The position numbers and the translations under genes are program-made. A stretch of 56,737 bases of DNA from the NCBI GenBank assembly GCA_910577205.1, contig CAJTMA010000011.1, forward strand, positions 1 through 56,737. Direction: 5' to 3'. Shown one piece after another: positions 50,903 to 56,737 of the stretch (position 1 is the stretch's first letter; each line of letters begins with the position of its first letter). The notes under the pieces were generated by a model, which worked only from the letters and a program-made list of their open reading frames with translations, did no database searches and was not told the origin of the DNA. Source of the DNA: an uncultured Alphaproteobacteria bacterium. Its GTDB lineage: Bacteria; Pseudomonadota; Alphaproteobacteria; RF32; CAG-239.

Positions 50903-51717
50903 TAAAACTCTCCCAACTCAGCAATCACTGCTTCCACCCGGGCAACATCTTCCGGAGAATCAACCCCTGACAAAGAGGCCATTTTGCCAAAGTTACGGTA
51001 ATCAACTTTAACGCAACGGACTTTAATACCGTTTTCAATCCAACGCAGTTGTTCCAAACCTTCCAATTTTTCATAAACGCCTTCCGGAAGCTTGGCAATC
51101 TTACGCAAAACATCTAACCGGTAACCATACAACCCCACCTGACGATAAACCGGAGACATCTCCATCGCCGCACGGACTTTTTCTTCCTTGCGGATGGCCG
51201 GAATAATGTTTTTAGAAAAATAAAAGGCATCGCCCGCTTCATTAAATACGGCAGTAGTCCCGCTAAACGGTGTTTCTTTTTTATGTTCGCGCAGTTTATC
51301 CAACTCTTCCCAAGATAAATTGACAACCGGCGTAACGGTTTCCACGCGGTCATTCTTATAATACTCATTAATAACCGCTTCCACAAACCAAGTCGGGCAA
51401 ATCGGATTATCGCCCTGCAAATTAACAACAAACTCCGGCAGCTCCGGCATTTTTTCAGCGGCCTCAATCACCCGGTCTGTACCGGTCGGGCAATTAACCG
51501 ATGTCATCACTGCTGTCATTCCGTGACTGCGGCAAAAATCCATAATCCGTTCATCATCTGTCGCCACCACTGCCTGACAACCCTCGAATTTAGCCGCCGC
51601 CTTTAAAGCATTTTCCCACACACGGAGCAACATTTCCTTACCGGCAATTTTAGCCAGCGGCTTGCCGGGAAAACGGGTCGAGCCATAACGGGCTGGAATC
51701 ACAATCAGTGTCTTCAT
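50902..51717 (-). CDS. kdsB: CMP-Kdo synthetase (3-deoxy-manno-octulosonate cytidylyltransferase)
   Basis: Activates Kdo with CTP for lipopolysaccharide core synthesis. The nucleotide-binding IPARYGSTRFPGKPLAKI, the NLQGDNPICP segment and the C-terminal RWIENGIKVRCVKVD are the family features, though the QGD-E box reads QGDNP instead of QGDEP. I start at the ATG at 51717 (MKTLIVIPARYG), with AAGGA nine bases upstream; the ATG at 51723 is too close to that site. Presence of kdsB indicates a Kdo-containing outer membrane. Confidence 0.92.
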   Translation of the reverse strand: MKTLIVIPARYGSTRFPGKPLAKIAGKEMLLRVWENALKAAAKFEGCQAVVATDDERIMDFCRSHGMTAVMTSVNCPTGTDRVIEAAEKMPELPEFVVNLQGDNPICPTWFVEAVINEYYKNDRVETVTPVVNLSWEELDKLREHKKETPFSGTTAVFNEAGDAFYFSKNIIPAIRKEEKVRAAMEMSPVYRQVGLYGYRLDVLRKIAKLPEGVYEKLEGLEQLRWIENGIKVRCVKVDYRNFGKMASLSGVDSPEDVARVEAVIAELGEF

Positions 51718-51846
51718 ATCCATCAATCCTTGTAAAGTTAAATAATGCTGCCAGTTTACACAACCCTTACCGCTGTTGCAACCGATTTCAGATAATTATT
51801 TGCTGGATTTTTGCAAAATATCGGCTACAATCTGCATGAGGAAAAA

Positions 51847-52596
51847 ATGACAAATTACAGCAACGACTACCTGCTAAACAAACAGGTTAAAATATTCCAA
51901 CCATTAAACGGCTACCGGGCATCAACCGACGCCGTCATTTTGTCATCGTTGGTTAACAAGGTTAAACCCGGCGATAAGATACTTGATGTCGGCTCGGGAA
52001 CGGGGGCAATTTCGCTCTGCCTTGCCGCGCGCTTCCGGGAAAAAGAACCGCAAATCACCGGACTTGAACTACAACCCGAGCTTGCTGACTTATCAAACAA
52101 AAGTGCCTCAGCCAATGGCTTTGAACAGTTTCTTAATTACATAAATGCCGACATCCGCCCACCCAAAGCGATACTGCCTCCCTGTTCTTTTCGCCATGTT
52201 ATTTCTAACCCGCCCTACAGCGATCACGATATGCCCTCGCCTAATCGAAGCAAGGCTTTTGCTCATAACCATCATGATTTTAACCTGACGGAATGGATTA
52301 AATTCTGCATTAAAATGACAGCCCCCAAAGGCTTTATATACCTGATTAACCGGGCAGAAGCTGTCACTGAAATTTTAGCCGCACTTTATGGCAAAGCAGG
52401 AAATATTAAAATCATCCCGTTGTTTTCAAAACCCGGACAAAACGCCAAACGCGTTATGATAATTGCTGAAAAAGACTGCAAAACGCCGGCCTCCATTCTA
52501 CCCGGATTGACAGTCCACACCCCGGACGGAACTTACACGGAAGAAGCATTTCAAATTCTGCGTGAAGGGCGCGGCTTCTTCGACACAACCGATTAA
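51847..52596 (+). CDS. TrmN6-like adenine-N6 methyltransferase
   Basis: 249 residues from the ATG at 51847, which follows GAGGAAAAA. A SAM-binding Rossmann fold (ILDVGSGTGAISLCLA, GLELQPELADL) and the N6-adenine catalytic motif NPPY (HVISNPPYSDHD) match the TrmN6 (YfiC) family, which modifies A37 of tRNA-Val. The leading FQPLNGYRASTDAVILSSLV is also characteristic. It is convergent with the GGDEF-like gene, the two stop codons overlapping by four bases. Confidence 0.88.
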   Translation: MTNYSNDYLLNKQVKIFQPLNGYRASTDAVILSSLVNKVKPGDKILDVGSGTGAISLCLAARFREKEPQITGLELQPELADLSNKSASANGFEQFLNYINADIRPPKAILPPCSFRHVISNPPYSDHDMPSPNRSKAFAHNHHDFNLTEWIKFCIKMTAPKGFIYLINRAEAVTEILAALYGKAGNIKIIPLFSKPGQNAKRVMIIAEKDCKTPASILPGLTVHTPDGTYTEEAFQILREGRGFFDTTD

Positions 52597-53696
52597 ACCC
52601 CGAACACCTGCATCCGCCTGCCACCCTCTTTTTGAGCTTTCTGAGCGGCCATAATTGCCTGCTCTATCAATTTTTTTGCCGAACTGGCTGGTTCAGGATA
52701 AACGCTGACCCCGATAGAAGCTGAAATATCATGTTTCGTAAAATTATCAGCCACCGGCTCAGCAAAAATATTTTGTATTTTCTGCAATTCGACTTTCAGA
52801 CTTTCCTCATCGGCAACATCCGGCAGCAAAACCCAAAACTGAAACTTCAGCCCGCTGGCGGCCGTATAAATTTTCTTAAGACTGAGCATCAGCCTTTCGG
52901 CCAATTTTCGAAGAACCAAATCATGCAATCCGATATTTTTAAGCGCCGCAAAATTATCAATACTCACCCCGGCAACAGCAATCATATTTTTACGCTGCCG
53001 GACATCTTTATGGTTTTCATAATTAACAGCCGTCTGTACCCTGTCTTCAAACAGATAAAAATTCGGCAAACCGGTCACCGGATCATACATACTCATCGCA
53101 GTCACTGCTTTCGGCACAACCGGCTCTCCCATCAAAATAAATGTAAAATGCTGGTTATCCGACAAATACATCGCTTCAAATTTAACTTTTAAAACTTTGT
53201 GATTAGCCCCAAGCAGACGGATGGTCGCCGCCTCGTTATTGGTTAACATCGCGCCGATATTTTCAGCTAAAAAATTCCAATCATCCCGCACCACCAGCTT
53301 CAAAAACTTTTCATGAAGAAGCTCAGCCTCGCTTTTCACCTCAAGCAAACTCATAAAAGTCTTATTGGCATATTCGATTTTATCATCCCGCACAATCACA
53401 ACCGGACGGTCAGAGCGGCTGAAAACTTTATTGGCCACATCCGACAAAGGAATATCCGTTTCTTCAAGAAAGCGACTGGTAAAACTGTTACTGACAGATA
53501 TTTCAGGTTTGGCTTGAGCCTGGGTTTGAGCCGGAAAACTTGTTGAAACATCCACTTTTTCCAAAGCATCCAAATCAATATGATAACGCCCGGCTTCCGC
53601 CAATATCCCGGGCGGCACAGCAGGCTGCGGCGCAGACTGATCCGCTTGTTCCAAAAATTCTATGCTTAGGCCGTCTAATGTTTGCGATTTTTCCAT
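52593..53696 (-). CDS. PAS protein with degenerate GGDEF domain
   Basis: 367 residues: a glutamine/proline-rich N-terminus (1-90), a PAS domain (about 92-195; VIVRDDKIEYANKTFMSLLEVKS), and a GGDEF fold (about 203-367) that starts YDPVTGLPNFYLFEDRV and ends ISASIGVSVYPEP. At the place of the GG(D/E)EF active site the sequence is SGLKFQFWVLLPD, so cyclase activity is not expected; it may bind nucleotides or partners instead. It is divergent from the pseudokinase gene at 53835. It has no membrane segment. Confidence 0.82.
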   Translation of the reverse strand: MEKSQTLDGLSIEFLEQADQSAPQPAVPPGILAEAGRYHIDLDALEKVDVSTSFPAQTQAQAKPEISVSNSFTSRFLEETDIPLSDVANKVFSRSDRPVVIVRDDKIEYANKTFMSLLEVKSEAELLHEKFLKLVVRDDWNFLAENIGAMLTNNEAATIRLLGANHKVLKVKFEAMYLSDNQHFTFILMGEPVVPKAVTAMSMYDPVTGLPNFYLFEDRVQTAVNYENHKDVRQRKNMIAVAGVSIDNFAALKNIGLHDLVLRKLAERLMLSLKKIYTAASGLKFQFWVLLPDVADEESLKVELQKIQNIFAEPVADNFTKHDISASIGVSVYPEPASSAKKLIEQAIMAAQKAQKEGGRRMQVFGV

Positions 53697-53834
53697 ACTA
53701 TCCTAACCTGATTAGCGATATTTGCCGTATTTTAGCGTTAATTTTCCATAAAAACAAAAAATATTTGTGTTTTATTAACCCTTATTATTATATAATCCCG
53801 CCTATAAGAAAGTTAAGATGAGAGAATCCACCTA

Positions 53835-55865
53835 ATGGCTGAACAAGAAACAGAGCATCCCCAAGCGGCAGCTCCGGCAGAAGCAATTCCTGCCTCCGGC
53901 AAAGAAAATGTCTATGTCTTGAAAGAAAGATACAGCATTGATTTTTCGACACCTATGGTTTGGCTGGACAGCAATGGCGGAAAGGCTTATAAAGTCGAAG
54001 ATAAAATTAACGACAAGCGCGAACTTTTTGCTCTCATCTGCAACAACAAAACCTCACCGCGCAGTTCTTTGCTGCCTTATCTCAAATCCATTGAACATCA
54101 GGGAATCATGAAGCTGGTCGAGTACGGCATTGTCAGCTATCCGTTAGAAAATTCCCGCAATATGGCTCTGATTTATGAAACGCCGCTCGGCGGACGCGTC
54201 ATAGACAGCAACGGAAATTACAGCCTCAAAAACCAGCCGGACAAATTCAAAAACACTTTATTATCCCTGCTTTCGGTAACCGAAGTCCTTCGCGGCTATG
54301 GCATAACACACCGCGCCATTCGCCCTGAAAATATCTATTACCGTGATGAAGCCCGGGAAAACATCATTCTCGGTGACTGCATCGCCTCTTTTCCGGCCTT
54401 TCACCAGCCTGCAGCTTTTGAAACTATTGAAAGTCTGGCCGCAATGAAAGAAGGCCGCGGCAATGGCAATGAAAAAAATGACATCTACGCTGTCGGGGCG
54501 GTCATGCTCCAACTATATTTGGGACACCCGTTGCTCAATGAACTTACCGACACTGAAGTCCTGCGGCTCAAACTAAAAAAAGGCAGCTATTCAACTCTGC
54601 TGGATAATGACAAAGTTTCCATGTATTACGGCAATATCTTCCGCGGTCTGTTGAACGATGACGAAGAAAACCGCTGGACTTATAGCCAGACCTACAGCAT
54701 CCTCGAAGGAAAAACAATTACCTCGACACCAACCTCCAACGAGCGCCCCAAGAAATCATTAACAATTAACAACGAAAAAGTTTATACCACGTCGGATGTT
54801 TCTTACGCTTTATCACAAAATCCGGAAGAAGCATACGAACTCCTGCGCTCAGGAAAAATCACCGACTGGATAAAAAACGGCCTGGAAAACGAAAAGCTCA
54901 ACACCCAAATTGACAAGTTGCTGCATACTAGCGGCGAAAACGCATCCGGCAAAGATTTAATCATTTCCAAACTTTGCATTCTGCTTAACCCGCGAATGCC
55001 CATAAAATTTAAAAACCTTTGCTTCTTTCCCGGCGGCATATCTAAAGCGCTGTTCTACGCCATCAAAAACAACGAAAATCTGAACAATTTTTACGATTTG
55101 TTCAATACCGACCTAATTAAAAGCTGGTATCAGGAACAAACTTCCGTCCGCGCACCATCTAATTCCGGAGAATTTAAGGCATATATCAGCCGCCGCGACA
55201 TGGGCTACGGCATTGACCGCATTATGTATGACTTTGATGACGATTTGCCTTGCATCAGCCCTTTGCTTGGCGATGAATTTGTCAATTCTGCGCCACGCAT
55301 TTTACGGGCACTTGACCATACTTATGCCTCAGGCAAAGTAACCTCCATGCCCTATGATAAAAACATCATGGCTTATTTACGTTGCAAACTCGGCAAAAAA
55401 ATTGACGGCATTCTTACCGACATCAATTCCGGACGAGAAGCCCTGCAAGCCAGCGCTATTTTGCGCCTCTATACTGATATGCAAAACAAATACGGCCCTG
55501 CGCAACTGCCTAATCTGGCCAAATGGCTGGTTAGCGCCTGTATGCTGGTTATTAAAAGCTATCATAATCTGAAATACCAGAAATATCTGGAACGTGAATT
55601 GCTGAAAGTCCACAAAAACGGCAAACTTCATGAAATAACCGAAATCATCGAAAACGACGAAGCTCGTCAAAAAGACAACCTCGACTACGCCAACGCATTA
55701 AAAAATGCCAATTTGATGATTAGCGAAAAAAACAACCTGATTAACAATACCGCCAAGTGGAATGAAGAAGCCAAAACCGTTGCCATGCGCTTTGCCAGCA
55801 TGTTAGCAGTTTTGACAATGATAACCTCCTTTGTGCTTAACCTTTTCTTCTGGATAATGAAATGA
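53835..55865 (+). CDS. Membrane-anchored pseudokinase
   Basis: 676 residues. The first 300 resemble a eukaryotic-type protein kinase, with a catalytic-loop segment ITHRAIRPENIYY (residues 157-169) and NDIYAVGAVMLQLYLGHPLL for the helix F region. The catalytic aspartate of HRD is alanine (A161) and the DFG motif reads DCI (181-183), so phosphotransfer is unlikely. A helical region follows, and a single membrane helix lies at the C-terminus (about 651-674). It overlaps the next gene by four bases (ATGA). A TATAAT at 53791-53796 lies upstream. Role unknown, probably scaffolding or sensing at the membrane. Confidence 0.75.
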   Translation: MAEQETEHPQAAAPAEAIPASGKENVYVLKERYSIDFSTPMVWLDSNGGKAYKVEDKINDKRELFALICNNKTSPRSSLLPYLKSIEHQGIMKLVEYGIVSYPLENSRNMALIYETPLGGRVIDSNGNYSLKNQPDKFKNTLLSLLSVTEVLRGYGITHRAIRPENIYYRDEARENIILGDCIASFPAFHQPAAFETIESLAAMKEGRGNGNEKNDIYAVGAVMLQLYLGHPLLNELTDTEVLRLKLKKGSYSTLLDNDKVSMYYGNIFRGLLNDDEENRWTYSQTYSILEGKTITSTPTSNERPKKSLTINNEKVYTTSDVSYALSQNPEEAYELLRSGKITDWIKNGLENEKLNTQIDKLLHTSGENASGKDLIISKLCILLNPRMPIKFKNLCFFPGGISKALFYAIKNNENLNNFYDLFNTDLIKSWYQEQTSVRAPSNSGEFKAYISRRDMGYGIDRIMYDFDDDLPCISPLLGDEFVNSAPRILRALDHTYASGKVTSMPYDKNIMAYLRCKLGKKIDGILTDINSGREALQASAILRLYTDMQNKYGPAQLPNLAKWLVSACMLVIKSYHNLKYQKYLERELLKVHKNGKLHEITEIIENDEARQKDNLDYANALKNANLMISEKNNLINNTAKWNEEAKTVAMRFASMLAVLTMITSFVLNLFFWIMK

Positions 55866-56353
55866 GCAGAATCAGCAAGGTCCGCAACAACAATCAAGCT
55901 CCAGGCTTGCAAGGAGCTTACTTCAAATTAACCCTCTTGCAAAAAATCATGCTGGCTTTCGGCGTGCTAATTGCTATTTTCACAACCTTACCGGTGATGG
56001 TTGTCTTGCTCATTGGCTTGCTGCCGACTTTTACCATTATGGTCACCGACCGCAAAAACACCAACAAACTAATTATTGTCGGCTGCTTTAACCTTGCCGG
56101 CGTTTTCATTTACCTGTTTCACGTCATCAATAACTTTACGGTACGTGACGCTTTCTTCATTCTGAGCGATATCTTCAATCTGATAATCATGCTCGGCTCT
56201 GCCGGATTAGGATTAATTGTTTATCTTGAAGTTCCCAATTTATTTATCTACATTTCCCGGATCGCTGCCGAAAAACGCCTGAAAACCATTGATGCCAGCT
56301 TGCAGAAATTAGCCGAAGACTGGGGCGAAGGAATCTACGGCAATACCAAATAA
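55862..56353 (+). CDS. Small multi-pass membrane protein, partner of the pseudokinase
   Basis: 163 residues with about four membrane segments (roughly 28-41, 45-60, 70-88, 98-122) between a basic N-terminus and a soluble C-terminal helix (AAEKRLKTIDASLQKLAEDWGEGIYG). Start codon overlaps the pseudokinase stop codon, so both are made together. I do not recognise the family. Confidence 0.7.
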   Translation: MSRISKVRNNNQAPGLQGAYFKLTLLQKIMLAFGVLIAIFTTLPVMVVLLIGLLPTFTIMVTDRKNTNKLIIVGCFNLAGVFIYLFHVINNFTVRDAFFILSDIFNLIIMLGSAGLGLIVYLEVPNLFIYISRIAAEKRLKTIDASLQKLAEDWGEGIYGNTK

Positions 56354-56357
56354 CACC

Positions 56358-56737
56358 TCAAAAAGCGAGAACCGGCCTGACGGAGTTACTGGTACCGTAC
56401 TTATAGTCGTAGAACCTGTAACCATTAAACATATTGAATAGCCTCGCGTGGTTACTACCGTTCTCGGTAGAGGACCAATAATAATTACTCTTTACTGTCG
56501 TGGCGCTATAGCCTTTCAAAAGCGTCAAAGAGGCATCAATCTGTGTTTTTTGTAAGTAAATATTCTGCAAATCTCTCATGCTGGGTAAAAACCATTTCGT
56601 TTTCTTGCAGAAATCTTTGGCACAGCCGGTCGGTTGGTAATTATTTGTCGCTGTTGCGGCATAAGTTGTACCATTACAGCTGCTGGCTAATATCGCATTG
56701 GTATTCAATCGGCCATCAACACCACAAGTAATCGGGG
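56358..56737 (-). CDS. C-terminal part of a fourth DUF1566 surface protein (cut by the window)
   Basis: The reading frame is open to the window edge, so the 5' end is outside. The visible part contains CGVDGRLNTNAIL, the KWFLPSMRDLQNIY motif, YYWSSTENGSNHARLF and a final VRPVLAF, homologous to the proteins at 161 and 40131. The segment between YWSSTE and VRP uses rarer codons (AGG, CTA, ACC, TCC) than the surroundings. The internal ATG at 56708 is not the true start. Confidence 0.85.
   Translation of the reverse strand, partial: PITCGVDGRLNTNAILASSCNGTTYAATATNNYQPTGCAKDFCKKTKWFLPSMRDLQNIYLQKTQIDASLTLLKGYSATTVKSNYYWSSTENGSNHARLFNMFNGYRFYDYKYGTSNSVRPVLAF

Noticed and set aside
1..56737. Reverse transcriptase, integrase or transposase linked to the variable surface proteins
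   Set aside because: None of the reading frames in the window shows reverse transcriptase (YxDD), tyrosine or serine recombinase, or transposase motifs. The diversification idea therefore remains a hypothesis.

Overview
The window looks like a chromosomal segment of a low-GC, motile, apparently anaerobic alphaproteobacterium, probably from a gut community. Signs of the class are a GcrA-type cell-cycle regulator, the flgF-flgG-flgA-flgH order with a FlaF-type protein beside it, a single RelA/SpoT homologue next to rpoZ, and the remains of the alphaproteobacterial order DUF2062-acpS-lepB-rnc-era. A single-chain pyruvate:ferredoxin oxidoreductase (nifJ) points to fermentative, anaerobic metabolism. 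Assignment to an uncultured gut lineage is inference.

Layout. 0-9 kb: a cysteine-rich DUF1566 surface protein, then (minus strand) rpmI-rplT-pheS-pheT, a secreted EF-hand protein, lolD and lolC/E. 8.6-13 kb: a tandem-duplicated FlaF protein, a cluster of palindromic repeats, and flgF-flgG-flgA-flgH behind a clear sigma-54 promoter. 13-16 kb: a short DUF1566 protein, an NlpE-like lipoprotein, a divergent DHH-type phosphoesterase and a membrane protein. 16-20.5 kb: era, rnc, lepB, acpS, DUF2062 and an unknown membrane-anchored protein. 20.6-24.2 kb: a foreign, Bacteroidales-like island with a lipoprotein and a beta-barrel protein. 24.2-30.8 kb: a second cysteine-rich surface protein, rsh, rpoZ and two envelope genes. 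30.9-36 kb: gcrA, motA-motB, a phosphatase, a structured RNA, a small HTH-like gene, tRNA-Gly and small lipoproteins. 36-41 kb: nifJ and another DUF1566 surface protein. 41-49.2 kb: accessory genes and two aminopeptidases, then a 1032-residue repeat protein ending in an HNH-like nuclease domain, translationally coupled to a SUKH (SMI1/KNR4-like) protein. 49.2-56.7 kb: tsaC, a phosphatase, kdsB, a TrmN6-like methyltransferase, a degenerate PAS-GGDEF protein, a pseudokinase with its membrane partner, and the cut end of a fourth DUF1566 surface protein.

The best candidate for an undescribed system is the 45.7-49.2 kb pair: about thirteen degenerate 45-residue helical repeats, a C-terminal HNH-like motif, and a SUKH gene whose start codon overlaps the toxin stop codon. 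It has the architecture of a toxin-immunity pair.

Second is a dispersed family of secreted cysteine-rich/DUF1566 proteins. Two members share an almost identical promoter-leader-signal peptide module, and the C-terminal segment between the YWSS and VRP motifs is hypervariable, as in variable proteins of diversity-generating retroelements. No reverse transcriptase lies in this window.

Third is a family of intergenic palindromes that keep their pairing while changing sequence.
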